Shown here piece after piece: positions 35,216 through 48,108 of a DNA stretch of 64,000 nt (positions are counted from its first letter, which is position 1; each line of letters starts with the position of its first letter). A program made the position numbers and the translations under genes. Under the pieces are notes generated by a model, which saw only the letters and a list, made by a program, of their open reading frames with translations, was not told the origin of the DNA and ran no database searches. Source of the DNA: Epiperipatus broadwayi (taxonomy: Eukaryota > Onychophora > Udeonychophora > Euonychophora > Peripatidae); contig JAQFVV010000036.1 of the NCBI GenBank assembly GCA_028023455.1, positions 7,497,576 to 7,561,575 of the forward strand, read 5' to 3'.

Positions 35216-35259
35216 TAAATAATGAATCAGTATAAGACTTCTGTTAATACAACTTATAA

Positions 35260-35948
35260 AATATAATAGAACAATTCATCAATTGCTAAAACAGAGAATC
35301 ATTAATATAAATAAAATAACTATTGCCAAGCACTTTCAACTCCTATGATTCCTTATTAAGGCGATAAAAAACTATTTTCTCTTAAGCGATAAATTCAACA
35401 TTTCATTGCATTGGCCGGGAACAACGAATCGGTAAACTGGTTAATTTTGGATTCATAGCACAAGATGAATTTTGTATAAGATATGATTCTTTAATCTTGC
35501 ATTTTTTATCATGTGTTTTATGCATTAATATTGCAAAATCTTTTGGACTACATATATGGCCTGTTACTTAATGGAAGACCCATAGGTCAACCATCTTTCA
35601 TAGTTATCCATTTCTCTTCATATATTGTCATAATGGTTTCATCAAGCCATGATAAGAAATCTAATATAAAGTTCATTCATGCTTTAGGACACTTTTTCTC
35701 CATAACTTCTTTCTAAGTATGTCTATAGAAAGCTTTCTGTTTATAGATTCATATAATTCGGCTACATCTAATGCTGCAATCTTAAAATCCAGATCTATTT
35801 CAAAATTACTAATTTTCCAACAAATTCGAAAGATGACCTGATTGTGTAACTTCCAAAACCAATAGTGTCAACCAACCATTGATTCACTGATTTTGCTGTA
35901 TTAAAATAATGAACTCCACTGAAGTCCAACATGAGCCTCGACGGCACT
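35260..35948 (-). mobile_element. Second PLE copy, internally deleted
   Basis: 35260-35570 repeats the 3' UTR and the very end of the endonuclease of the neighbouring PLE. At about 35570 this is joined to an RT fragment on the same strand: GWPMGLPLS-like motif B sequence (35570-35610), then upstream an RT fingers region (35795-35980 with KLHKPGVPSRLMLDFSG). The motif C catalytic region and most of the thumb and nuclease are missing, so an internal deletion fused motif B to the 3' end. The hammerhead-like sequence at 35325-35371 is more degraded than in the first PLE. Not functional. Confidence 0.8.
35325..35371 (-). ncRNA. Degraded hammerhead-like motif, second PLE
   Basis: Minus-strand order: TTAATAAGGAATC, loop ATAG, GAGTTGAAAGTGCTTGGC. 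The GAAA core is intact while the CUGAUGA core and stem II are damaged relative to 32906-32946. Confidence 0.35.
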
Positions 35949-36091
35949 CCTGGCTTATGCAATTTAGCATTGGCAAACATTCTAGCCGAAGGATAAATAC
36001 GAAAGTACTCCGCCTGGTTAATACCTTTATCTTTAACATATGATAACGTTTCACTCTTCTTACACTTTAAAGCAATATATATTTATTTATT

Positions 36092-36130
36092 CTTTACAGT
36101 TTCAACTGTTCCTAACCGTCATCACCACCT
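36092..36130 (-). ncRNA. Hammerhead-like motif in PLE unit 1
   Basis: Minus strand: GTGATGA, then CGGTTAGGAACAGTT, then GAAACTGTAAAG. The spacing of TGATGA and GAAAC, with GTT/AAC able to pair between them, fits a minimal hammerhead of the PLE type. The first core base is G instead of C. The same motif is duplicated at 36391-36430. Confidence 0.45.
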
Positions 36131-36390
36131 TTATCTTTGTGAGCTCTCAATATTGATGTAATAAATTTATTATTAATAATCAGCTATACTTAATTGAAAT
36201 AAACAACTTATATTTAATATAAATATTTTAATCAAAGCGGTTTTCCTGGCTTATGCAATTTAGCATTGGCAAACATTCTAGCCGAAGGATAAATACGAAA
36301 GTACTCCGCCTGATTAATACCTTTATCTTTAACATATGATAACAACATTTCACTCTTCTTACACTTTAAAGCAATATATATTTATTTATT

Positions 36391-36430
36391 CTTTACAGTT
36401 TCAACTGTTCCTAACCGTCATCACCACCTT
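36391..36430 (-). ncRNA. Hammerhead-like motif in PLE unit 2
   Basis: Identical to the motif at 36092-36130, 299 bp away, because of the tandem duplication. Two copies in one transcript would match the tandem arrangement in which minimal hammerheads are thought to act as dimers. Confidence 0.45.
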
Positions 36431-36546
36431 TATCTTTGTGAGCTCTCAATATTGATGTAATAAATTTATTATTAATAATCAGCTATACTTAATTGAAATA
36501 AACAACTTATATTTAATATAAATATTTTAATCAAAGCGGTTTTCAT

Positions 36547-39500
36547 CTGATATTCGTACCTTCTCAAGACATATATATTAACACAATTATACCATTACTC
36601 CATCTATTGTGATTATTACATATTAAAATAAATTACGTTACTTCCCTATATACACATATATTGTAACCCTCTCCAAGATCGCTATAATCATAAACAAATC
36701 ATACCGTACGTTTTAGGCACTATAATCTCCCCTGTAGCCTTCACGCTAATCTAACTAGTCCAATTTACACGTTTGGAAACCATATCTTTCTTTGTAACGT
36801 TCCTAGCTATAACTAATCTAGAACATACGCCTAAAATAAATGATAAACTAAAGAGATGATTTCTTTATTAACTAAGCTCGCATGAAACTACATACTTTGA
36901 GAAGATTACCAGGTGATTAATAATTTCTGGTCAAACTAACTTCAAAATCCATGAACAAGTAAACAAATAAAAGGTTATAAAAGAAACTTAATATTTGTCA
37001 AACCAATAAATAAATAATAATTAGATCAATGGAATGAATATGAAGTTAAAAGTATAAATTAGGCACTAAGTAAATTAGGATGTAAATGACTAAATGGATG
37101 ATGAAAATAAATAATAATTAAATAATAAAATAAAATGAGCCTGAGAATGAAAAGAAAAGAATGGAGATGTAAAAAGGGGATAAGAGTTAATGGATGATTA
37201 AGATGATAATGGAATAAGAGCTAATGAATGATGAGTTAATTAGGATAATGAATTAGGTTGAAAAAAATAAAGAAAGATTGAAATGACAGATGAGAGGAAT
37301 AATGATGATGAAAGATGATGTACAGAACACTAAATTTGATATTGAATTACATGATAATAAGACAATTAAATAAAATACGGACTCCAAGCTTAGCAAAACC
37401 AGAATATTCACTATAAAGTCAAAACAAGCTATACATTTCCGATAAAGAAGCAATTGATACTTTAAAGTTGGGTTGACTTTGACAAAACAGTGAAGGTACA
37501 TAACTCCAATCCAACTATAATAAACAACTAACTATAAAATTTATTATAAACTTAGATTCCATATTACAAATTAATATAATTTATTCTTCTCAGGGTTTCT
37601 ATTACTTAAAGACTATTATACAAGATATACTTGGGTCAGTGAAAGGGATTTTGCCACTACCCTAATATAATGCACCAAACGATTCTTGATATAATGTTGA
37701 ATTACCAAACATATTTAGTACTTTCAGAGATACTTTATAAATTCCTTAACTATGATAAACCTGAAGTTTCTATAAGCAGGAATAATTTTCAATAGTTAAA
37801 CAATAACTTATTAACTTCTTTCTCTCAAATAAGTAATAACAATGTGATCAACATCAGTGAATGATAGATTCGCGGGTTCAAATAAATTGATTAAACCAAT
37901 ATTAAGTGTTTAATCTGTAGTATATCACTTAAAATAATACATACTTTTGGTTAATAATATTTTGATTATTAAATAATGATGTCCTAGATATAATCCTAAA
38001 TTATAGGGCTTAATGAAATTATTATGATATACCTACATATAGTGACTTTTGCAATATTGATCGATGATTTTCATATATAATCATAGGATATATCGATAGC
38101 AATAACAATAATAATGTGTGTGTGTGTTGAATAGCAATAAGACCACTGACAACTAAATAAATTTAACACCACAATATTTATTTACATTATGTACAAGTCT
38201 CTTTCCGACACATTACATGAAACAAGATAAAACCATTAACTAAAATCAGGGATGGAAATTAATTGTGTGGTAAATAATGACAAACTAATATAGTGATATT
38301 CATAGTATCACTATATTTCTGGGCTATATTTTATTATTATGCTATCTTATAGAATAAGATAGTTACATTATTGCAGCTAACTTAGCATTTAACTGACAAA
38401 ACAAAATGTATCTAGATCTTTGGGATACGCAATCTTTTAAATCTAATCATTGAGTTATAATTTAGCATATTAAACTGTAGCTATTTAATATATATTTGAA
38501 TATGATAAGGGCAATTATCATATTCAGCACAATTACTAATTTATTATATTTTAATATGGAAAGATTCATTATATTGATGTGGGATAGACATCATAAGTTA
38601 AATGCACACATGACACCAAAACCTTGCCCATGTCCACAACCTAATCATTTAATAATTAAATAATATTACTGATCCATCGGCGAATCACCACTTGATAAAG
38701 ATAAATCCACATTGTCCATGTACATCCCTTGCTCTTTTATGTAGAAGTTCTACAAGCACTAATAAGTGTGGTTGGTCTATCTATAAACTGATGATGATTA
38801 CACAACATCATAAAGACACTATTCCAATTAGGCAAACACTATAGATGGACCAGTGTCCCATAATCTAACTTTATTTTATCCTTGCCATTTAATTTTTTGA
38901 ATTACTAAGCTTCACCATACATGGTGGAAAAACTAACTCTAAAACTTCATGAGGGACCTAACACTAAAAAGGGAAGCTCTATAAAAACAACCTGACAGTT
39001 GTATAATAATATGGCTAATTCTACTACCTCTCTATGGGTATACACATGTGGGCTTTGCCTCATCATAAAAAAAATAGAATTCAGACCATGGATATTCTTT
39101 CTTTTAGGATTATTTATGCTAACAAGCATTAATTACTATTCAACCTCTACCAAAATTTCCTCTCATGGGATCAGCAATAGGTGACTCTCCATCAGACCAT
39201 GCTCAATATTAATATTAATCTATTGGATGCCATTCTATTGGAACATCCTATCAGCTAAAAACTGTTACAAATCATTCTCAATATTATAGCAAGGTAAAAC
39301 AACACTAAGAATATAAGTGGAAACATAAATCTTCCATTTCACATTTCAGAAACTGTTAATGTCGTATAAACAAACCACCAATATATCAGTAAAATGGCCC
39401 TTAATTATTTTAAAATAATTATACTTTTTATTCTAGCAAGCCATGCACATGTAAACAATAAAGATTCCTCCATTTTATATTTAAAGTGGACATTTTTATT

Positions 39501-42159
39501 CATAGGCAGATTAAGAAATGAAAAATGCTTATTAAATCATTTCGTATAATTGAACAATTGTGTCATGAGGTGTATAATTTGGACAAGTTCGGGTCTGTTT
39601 ATTCCCCTTTGAATATAATATTAATGTTTATTTTAACAGTGCGAGGGATAAATATTTCTCCATCTTTCCATATACATGAGATTTAATATTACATTTTTCC
39701 TTAATAGGGAAAATAAAATAAAATTTATGTGTATGAGATGTATATTTCTTTATGTATCTCCACATCCTTACTAAGTACATTTTATAGCATCATAAAATAT
39801 ATAAAATATAATATAAAAAAAACAATAATCCTTGAATAACACATGAGTAAGAAAAAAAAAATGTATTACAATATTATATATATCAATAACAATGATAAAC
39901 AAACGTTCTTTCCCATTAGATTTTATCGTAGTCGTCCTAGTTGGATCCGATCTTATGAGCAAAATAATAATAAGACGGATATTATAAGCAACTATTCCTA
40001 AGGAAATATATATGTTGACTATCCTGTTTCATAGTAGCGTACTCAGACCATTTTTAAAACACTTTTTAAAGGCACAAAAGTCTTTTATTAGTTTCCGTAC
40101 TAATGTAAACATAACGAGGCAATATTTAAAACATTTTCAAAGGCAATACCACTAAAATAAGTTTATCAAGATCCACAAACACATTCCTTTAAAATCCTAG
40201 ATTGATTGATGTATTTGATGTCATTCCAGTGATATAATATTTAGCAATTTGAGAGTAAGACCATTGAACAGACTGAACATTATTTATTGGTTTATCCTGC
40301 TTTTCTATCCTGCAGAAGATCTCTGTTATAATTTTAAATGATTTGGGTGATTTTAAAGCAGCTGAGAATATCATTACTTTATATGTTACATAATCAAGAA
40401 AATTAAATAAATACTTATTTATTCACTTCCATTATACAATATGCATTTAATAATGTTAGTAGAATTAATTTACTATTTAGCAATTGTCAATAAAATATAC
40501 TTGACATTAATAATTTATCATTTTCTGTTTCAACAACTAAACCATTAGCGGTGAAATATTGAAGCAGACGATGCCTCTTCACAATGAAAATATGAAATAG
40601 TTTAGGCATTTTTTCCTTCAGAAAAAAATAATTTATATGATTTAAAATGAATGTTTAATTTATTTAATATCTCTTCTAAAAATTTCCTTCAAAAGAATTT
40701 TGAATTATTTTCACTGAGAAGATAGTTTGAACAACAATGTTTTTCAGATTAATGCTTATGGCGGTGCGAAAATCAAAATTACTTTAATCCTTTTCCTCTT
40801 GTATCTCAATAATTCTAGTGTTCTTATTAGTTCTAGCCATTTGTTAAAATAAATAAAACAATAATAATTGCTTGCATTCCAAATAGTCCATATTTAGGCA
40901 AATATTTCTCCCAATAGTAGTAATAATGAGGGTCATTTCGATCTCTTCAGCATGCTTAAATCAAAAATTATACGGGCAATAGAAAGTAGTGAGAAATGAT
41001 AGAGAGCTATTAATTTTCTACTCCAACATATTTAATTTCATATAATCCTGAAATTTTCTTCAAAATAATTTTCGAATTTACTATTTTCAGCTTATTACTT
41101 TGACCATTTTTTTTTATACATGGAGAATTATGTCTTATTCCGATTTTTTTTCAAAGTAGTCTCCCCAGATTACAAACTTGTTATAGTATTTATTCTTTGT
41201 GTTATAATCCTTGATTGGTCCTCAATAATCCAATCAATGTAACTGTACATAAATTAATGTTTTAATCCTTCTAGTGACAGAAATCTAGACTGTTATTTCC
41301 AATTTAAATTAAAATACAATGTATTTAAAGATCGTTTATAAATAAAATTTAGAAGACTTATAAATTGGTTTGTTGTTTATTTTTAACTACTGTTTAATAA
41401 TACTAAAAGTGTTAAATATTTTTATGCTTCCAAATAATACTTTAATACTATTAAAATACCATTTGAAATAGCTGCCATGGAACCTGTGATAAAATGTTTA
41501 TGATTTATATCCACTCCATCACACCGTCCAGTGTCTCACAGTCAAGATTATCATCACCTTCAAGATATTTCTTAGTGAGCTTTTGCTTGGTTAGAAAACT
41601 ATAATCCACAAGCATTTCACTCTATAACCAGTCTCTACACATTGATGTTCAATATCTTAACAAATTATTACCAATTAAAATTGAAAATTTTACACACTTA
41701 TCCACTGGATAAAACTTACTATCATTGAGTCAAAACATATGGTTACAATATACATACAATTCTATAACCCAACAATAATAACTAAAATCTATACAGAAAT
41801 CATAATCAATACATATTATATGACTTAAATAAATTCTTTACATAAATTAAAACAAATCTTAAAACTGTTCTATACATACATTACATAAATCTTAAATTAT
41901 AACAATCATTTATTCATATCTTCTTAACCCTAGACATATTTCCTAAATACTATCAATGTAAATTACATAAACATAAAATTAAACAGAATTAATAAAACAA
42001 AATCATTATATATATAGTAATAAAATGTAATAATTGTTTATTCAATCCATACCTATACTATTAACCATATACAATCTTAAATTCTCCAATTACTTTTCAA
42101 TGACTAGTTACCACTTAGTTTACCAGGCCCTTTAACCAAATTCACACATTTATCTATAT
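36547..42159. other. Long AT-rich stretch without recognisable genes
   Basis: No gene can be supported over 5.6 kb. Notable parts: an almost C-free, purine-rich plus-strand tract at 37060-37325; a (GT)n run near 38115; and a 61-codon minus-strand frame at 40189-40374 (contains AALKSPKSFKIITEIFCRIE) that is less low-complexity than its surroundings but has no recognised domain, start context or partner exon. It could be a decayed element or a chance frame. Confidence 0.4.
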
Positions 42160-43175
42160 TCTCTTGAATATATATTGTTTCATAATATTTTTTTTTGTTT
42201 CAATCTTTAACGTATTTTATAGTTTGTATATCTCTTACACAATTCATTTTATGGCCAGTGTCTAAGTAATGAATATATGGTCCTGAATTCAAATCCTTCC
42301 TATCAATGACTCTACTATGTTTACTCTTTCTGTTGCTGTTTTAGTAGTCTGACCTATCTTATTACAACTCCTACAAATAATTTTATATACTACACCTATC
42401 CTATCTTCACTGTTATTATTATTCTTCATGTCGATGTTTCTCCACACAATTTTAACATTCTTTGGCAATTCCGTCTACCTTAAAACATTATAAGTGTCTT
42501 TATAATAAGATATAGATGCCCACTTACTATTTGTACTTCTATCTTTATTTTTAGTGTTATTCCTCTCTCCTAATCCACAATTTCTTTTTTTTATTGTTAT
42601 CACTATTAAAAATTCTCCTAATAGTACTCCTATTATACCCCATTTTTATATAATCATTTCCTGTTTACTCTTTTGCTCAATAGCTTCTCCTTCATTTAGT
42701 GTAAGTTTATCATTTCTAACCTTAAATCCTTTTAAAACTGCCATTTTCCGAGACCAAGGTTGATATGACCAAGAGTCAATTATACTTCTTATTTCTATAT
42801 CCTTAATATAATGCTTTATCTCTATTTCATTTTTCTTATTCCTTTTTAAACAAATATCTAAATATTTTAAACATTTATCTCTTTCTTTTTCTATCATAAA
42901 CCTAATAATATATAAATTATTATTCAACTCTTTAAAGATTTTTATTACACTCCTGCTATTTTCAATGATAATATCATCTACATACCTATTATATTTAACG
43001 ATCTTTTTATTCTTAATGTATTTATCTACTACCCTTCTTTTTAAATCATCTATAAACACTGATGATAACAATCCACTGATTGAACGCCCCATGTCCCAAC
43101 CTTATCTTTGTATTCCTTATTCTCCATCAAAACAAGTCTGCTACCCTTGTCCTCTCTTTTTTTATTAAAGGAATA
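42160..43175 (-). mobile_element. Third PLE remnant, different family
   Basis: On the minus strand: KGSRLVLMENKEYKDKVG (about 43160-43100; compare D-K-G-x-x-x-V-x-x-D), then after a deletion the RT palm with motif B remnant GRSISGLLSSVF and motif C YNRYVDDIIIE (43092-42646), a thumb region KCLKYLDICLKRNKK, and lower down GIY-YIG nuclease pieces RIGVVYKIICRSCNKIG and GPYIHYLDTGHKMN (about 42400-42210). The nuclease is frameshifted. The sequence is too different from the 32906 element to be the same family. Confidence 0.82.
42646..43092 (-). pseudogene. PLE reverse transcriptase fragment
   Basis: A 148-codon open frame covers the RT palm from motif B to the thumb. Motif B reads GRSISGLLSSVF where PLEs usually have a P-M-G-S-P-L-S type loop; motif C is YVDD. 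The segment RFMIEKERDKCLKYLDICLK matches the region in which PLE RTs have an F-T-x-E followed by L-x-F-L-D. It continues with a W-S-Y-Q-P-W-S-R block. Motif A is missing because of a deletion just upstream, so no active RT could be made. Antisense plus-strand frames at 42554 and 42965 are shadows. Confidence 0.82.
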
Positions 43176-43737
43176 GATTTTATTATATTACTAGTTTATA
43201 CATTCTATTATTTCTATACATTAGAGTTAATATTAGTTACGTTTGTTTAGCTATCTACAAATTTGTATTGCTACTTTGACCTATTGAAGTATATATGTGA
43301 ATCACTTGGGTCATTGTACCACCACCAATACATAGTATATTTTATGGTGATTTGAAGTCTGGTTGAATGTTGTGTAAATTGTATCTAAACCTAAACCTTT
43401 TTACCAGTTATATGAAACTAGGTGGGTCCATTCATGTTAATTTTCCAGTGTAGTTGGTAATCAATAGTTCCGCAGTTTAGTCACAAGTAGTCTGCACATT
43501 GAGCTTTAGAATCATGCAATTGACTTAATGTCCAATTGAGGGAACAGGTTCCAAGTGGGTGTTGATAGTTTATCTACCATCTCATTGTAAGTTGTGAATT
43601 ATTCCTTTATCTAGTGATGTATTCACGCTGATGCTGAGTGATGGAAACTGTTGATTGACATGAGGGATTGCAGGGGAGAATGCAGATAAGGAAGGAGGAA
43701 TTCGGAATATAGGAGTTGACAACAGCTTCCCAAGTAT
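43176..43737. other. Unassigned stretch
   Basis: No coding region seen. The sequence is somewhat less AT-rich than its surroundings between 43420 and 43730, which may be part of an unidentified repeat. Confidence 0.35.
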
Positions 43738-43880
43738 AAACATCGCATGATCACCATTTCTTATGCTTGCTTGTAATTATTATTAGAACAGGCAGAACTC
43801 TATGCGTATTGCCACTCAGTGCAAGCCAGAGTAATCAATGGATGCCAGAAGGCTTGTGCATAAAATCCCCATCTAGTGAT
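43738..43880 (+). repeat. Foldback-family repeat, copy 4 (single arm)
   Basis: It starts at the family end (AAACATCGCATGATCACC, TTCTTATGCTTGCTT) and runs through GCCACTCAGTGCAAGCC, AGAGTAATCAATGGATGCC and ATAAAATCCCCATCTAGTG. The second hairpin arm seen in copy 2 is absent. It stops right where the LTR-edge-like segment begins, so that segment may have inserted into the hairpin centre. Confidence 0.8.
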
Positions 43881-43883
43881 AAC

Positions 43884-43995
43884 TGTACCGGTCAGAATTG
43901 TATGTTCATTTAACAAGGTTTAGAATCTAAGCAAAAGTACCCTAAATCCACTCATGCCCGAGGTACACAGGTCAGGAGCAATCATGAATTCTGCT
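43884..43995. repeat. LTR-edge-like segment, copy 2
   Basis: About 110 bases from TGTACCGGTCAGAATTGTAT to AGGAGCAATCATGAA match 54932-55035 with few differences, in the same orientation. TG start, junction with a disrupted repeat, and the minus-strand AATAAA-like signal near 44055 suggest the 3' edge of a minus-strand LTR. Confidence 0.55.
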
Positions 43996-46719
43996 CTATT
44001 TGCTCTTCTCTAAAACTATAACATTATAAACAACACTTCTGATGATAACAGATGAAATTTTATTCATTCCGGTCCCGGAGATACAGCGGAGAAACATGAG
44101 ATCTATCGGAGAAACATGAGATCGATAGGGTAATTAATGTAAATAAATAATATCAAATCTTGGCTCAATCAAATATCTTATGTGAAGAAGCAATCTATAA
44201 ATTTAAATGAATTGCACACAGCTAGCATTGCAAAAGAAACATGAATTATAAAATAGTATCCATCCAGAATGAGCAAAGACAGAACAACCCAGAGATAAAT
44301 GTCCATTTAAAATAATCAGTTATAACTTCTAAACATTACCAACACTATTATAAATATTAAATGGAATTCAATGAGTGAGATTCAGTAAGACACAAACGCA
44401 TAAGTAATTATCAACATAGTAATTTAATGAACATAAACAATTTTAAATTACATCAAAAGCATAGCACAGATTTAATGCGGTTATTACTTTGCATATAGGC
44501 AACTGATTTAGTATGCCAATGACTTATAAATAATAATAAATTAATGTTATTAAAGCTGTGATCAATACTTTAAGTAACGATAATGGCGTTTATAAATTCA
44601 TCTCCAAAGAGAGGTTTACTCTTGATATGACATTTAAATAATTTATCGTTCATGAGCTTATTTGGGCCAGTACAAATGAGGAATGGATTAGCCTAAATAA
44701 GCTTTACTATGACAATCCTAAAATATTCGACTAAATTATTAAATGAGTGGTTTGCAAACATTACTGCGCCACGTCTTATAGATAATATGAGAACTACACA
44801 AAAGAACTTGCAGTGCTAACTATAATGATAGCATTTAAAATGGAGATGATGTCCGTCTTTGGACTGAAAGGCTTTATCATATATATGATTCTGCTTGTAT
44901 TTATCACAAAGCGGTATTCGAAAATATGAGTGGTAAGGATTCTATGGTATGCTTGCCAATGTTTCACATGCAGAGCCTTAATACTCTTAACGTTTGTCCT
45001 GAGATCGGTTCTACCAAACCTCATTCTTAGACGAGTTACGTGAAGAAAATGCGGAGTTCGGATGAATAAATATGATAAAGCAAAATATAAATTCTTTAAA
45101 ATGCTATCATAAGGAAGCAATGCGAATATGGCTTAAGTCTTAAATGACTAATGAAATAATCCAAGCTTAAATAAAGCAATAATATCACGCGTAACGCCAT
45201 GACAAATAATAACCCACACAGCATCGTACGTATAACTTTAATAAATTTAGGATGTCGAATATAGAAGAGGAAAAATATTATTTTCCTATTTAACAAGCCC
45301 AAGTATTCTTAAACGACAATATATCATAAGCTAATGCTCGATGGCATAAAAGCAATAAATAATTATTTAAAATAGGTTAATAATTAAAATCATTTTAGAA
45401 AACATAGAATGCATCTAAATAAATAGTGTCAACAACAAAAAGTTTATCTTATCCCATAATATGACATTTTAAACAATCCGCCATTAAGCATTTATTTCAA
45501 AATATTTAATCGAGTGAACTAGCGTTCAATATGAAATTTTACATTTAACTTTTCCAAAAAATATCGAATTGGTGGCTAAAATAATATAAGTTCACTAGAT
45601 TAAGCATTAGCATACCAAAATCAATTTAATAAAATACATATTTAAAATAAGTTTTGCCGCATGAAAATAAAACAATTAGAGCGTGAAACTTAAAAAGCTA
45701 ATGATAGATTTAAAGTACATAATTCTGTGCTAGCGTTTCAAGAACAAGTTTTAAAACTTAAGAGAGAAAATCACAGATTTAACGATAATTAAGTTTATAG
45801 TCAGTTACCAAATAAATAAAGATTACATTATGATTACAATTAAGATTTAGGAAAGAAGTGAGGAATATAAGAGTTCATTCTTCGGCAAAATGGATTACCT
45901 TTAGTATTTGTGGCGGCCATTTAGAATGATTATACGAAGTTTGGACACAAAGGCACAATATTGACAAAATAATGGTAAACATCTTCCAATAGTTCTTTCA
46001 CAGTTAAACATAACAGTTCTCAAGTAGTGATGGCATGGCAGGAAGGCAGAACAAAGGCGATTTAAGATTAGGAGGTTAAATTTCTTTTACTCACAGTTCA
46101 TTTTGTTTCCACTCTAAACGAATACAAGAGAGAAGAGCGATTTGAACTCCTTTTGCGCGTTCTTAGAACTTCTGCTCCTCCTATACTTCAAATTTGGCAA
46201 TATTGGAAGATGTAAACAATACGTTCCAGAAAGCATTATTTAAACATATTTTTAAAATTGCAAATAACTTTAAAATATGATTTTTGGTTTGACTTGAAAT
46301 AGTTCAATGAGAATGACATTTTTAAATTGTAATAATACTTTCTAGAATTTTCTGGCATTGCTTTAGCTTTACATTATTTGTATTTATTTTTATATCTGTA
46401 ATACATATACTCACATACACAATTATCCAAGTGAAGGGAATTTACAAGCTTGGAAATAAAATATACTTAAGCTAAAATAATAATTCAACTGGTTACACAT
46501 AACCATTTTGAATAAACAGGAAGAGATATGTGAATATGTGTGTGCTTAACATTCCTAGATGACCAAATAAACATATAAACTGGTTCAAACCCTACTTTAA
46601 AGGTATGTAATGTCATCAGGCAGTGAAATTAAATATGTACTACAGATTTACCACTTCACATTCCCCTAATTAGAGAAACAAACAAAAAAAAATTGTTGAA
46701 AAAAAAGATTTTACTCATA
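43996..46719. other. AT-rich stretch, possible LTR body
   Basis: No supported gene. Near 44090-44125 a short tandem pair, CGGAGAAACATGAGATC, is visible. If 43884 is an LTR edge, part of this stretch is the LTR body, but I cannot find its other end or a matching partner in the window. Confidence 0.35.
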
Positions 46720-47906
46720 CACCTGGGTCTCGTTTTACGCGATGGATAGGTTCCTCAGAAAACAAGCGCAAACGAAATCGTGCAAAAATAGATGTAACTT
46801 ACATTGAAAAAGAGTGGATGCGGTCTGTGATTTATCAAAATTCGCATAAAAGCAAAGCACCAACGTTAAAATTCGCGCGCAAAAAAAAAAAAAAATAAAA
46901 TATGACTAATAAAAAATTTCAAATTTGAAAAAAATTGATACAAGATAAACTTTTTTTAACTATAATATTTAATTTTATTCAAAATAATATATTTTTATGC
47001 ATAATTTAAAGTACAGTAATTTACATTTTTTTATACACACTTTAATTATTATCGCTATTTGCCCAAAAACACGTTCGTTTGTAAACTAATAAAAAAATCA
47101 GATTCTCATGTGATGTGATGTGATGGATTTGGCTTCTCTTTAAACGAAGTCAAGAATATCTCAGCAATTATTCTCACAAGAGGAAATACAACTAGCGCCA
47201 AGTTCACTCTCATGTTGTGTTAATGGTTTTCTGTTGACGACGATGATGATTTTATTAATTGTTTATGAACTTAGACTTATGATAATAAAAAGAGATTTAT
47301 TTACCACTGCTGGGAAAAATTTAATTAAAACTAACAACTAAAAATTAAATTCTTATTTTTGTCTTTAATTTTCAATTCCGTTTAAAAATCAAATTTCGTT
47401 TTACATCACATTAATTTCAAATTGCCCGTAAGTAATTTTTAAATTGTTAATTACAATTAAAAATCAGATTTTAATTGTGCCCACTGCTATTACTGACCTT
47501 TTAAAAATAAACTTGTGGACACTAAATGATTAATAATTGATTACGTTTTTTTTTAAAAAGCAAAAACAGAATGTGATTTAAAATGCAAAATTAACACGCA
47601 CAATGTTTGAACAAATTTACATTATAATCTTGTAAAATTTAATGTGTGTATACATAAAATGTGGAAATCATGATTTTAATTTCATTATTGCATATAATCT
47701 TACTATTATAAAGCACTGAAAATATTAAAATTACTAAGATGAAAGTAGAATTCCAATAATGTGCTATTACTTTCAATATAATGTAAGTGCGCGAAAGTTA
47801 TTATTTAAAGCAATAGCGCATTATCCGAGGTCGACTTCTGGTGAAACACGAATCGCATAACTTCATAATCGTGTTAAATAAGTCCGCGTAAAAAGAGACC
47901 CACAGG
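46720..47906. mobile_element. pogo/Tigger-like non-autonomous element
   Basis: About 1.19 kb with inverted ends: CACCTGGGTCTCGTTTTACG on the left (46720) and, reversed, CCTGTGGGTCTCTTTTTACG on the right (to 47906), each continuing with GCG. TA dinucleotides flank both sides (46718-46719 and 47907-47908). Subterminal sequence such as AAGCGCAAACGAAATCGTGC and ATGCGATTCGTGTTTCACC shows the CG-containing, CGATT/CGTG-rich composition seen at Tigger-type ends. The interior is AT-rich and non-coding, and carries a nested LINE tail at 47107-47176. Confidence 0.7.
47107..47176 (-). mobile_element. Very short LINE 3' tail nested in the MITE
   Basis: Read on the minus strand: ATAATTGCTGAGATATTCTT, GACTTCGTTTAAAGAGAAGC, then ACATC-type repeats ending at 47107. 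This is the same 3' UTR and tail as the LINE copies at 20986-22378, truncated to about 70 bases. Confidence 0.85.
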
Positions 47907-47908
47907 TA

Positions 47909-48108
47909 CCTTTAAAAATTGTTATTCCAAGTAGCAAAGAAACACATGGTCACCTAATAATAGCAAACTAGTCTTTCTACTCCCCACTATTATGTTTATG
48001 CCTCACTTCATGGAATTCTAACTATAATGTTTTAATTGGGATCTCCTTATTCTCTTGTTTTTTTTTTAAAAATCAATGGACCCTCCTAATATCTCAAAAC
48101 ATTTTTTA
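47909..48108. other. Spacer next to the Gypsy element
   Basis: No gene. It should hold the 3' end of the Gypsy element, but no LTR shared with the region beyond 53014 was recognised. Confidence 0.4.

Larger units (their letters stand above)
35948..36546 (-). repeat. 299-bp tandem duplication of a PLE 5' segment
   Basis: Two nearly identical units, about 35948-36245 and 36247-36546, differ mainly by a 3-base indel and one substitution near 36048/36350. Each unit contains, on the minus strand, 5' UTR-like sequence with a hammerhead-like motif followed by the start of the RT-encoding region (AEYFRIYPSARMFANAKLHK). Partial head-to-tail tandem copies whose shared end acts like an LTR (pLTR) are typical of PLEs, so this is probably element structure rather than a random duplication. 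Confidence 0.88.

Noticed and set aside
44794-45302. Two minus-strand frames of 108 and 68 codons
   Set aside because: AT-rich composition, no domain, no shared repeat and no coding-like conservation that I can see.
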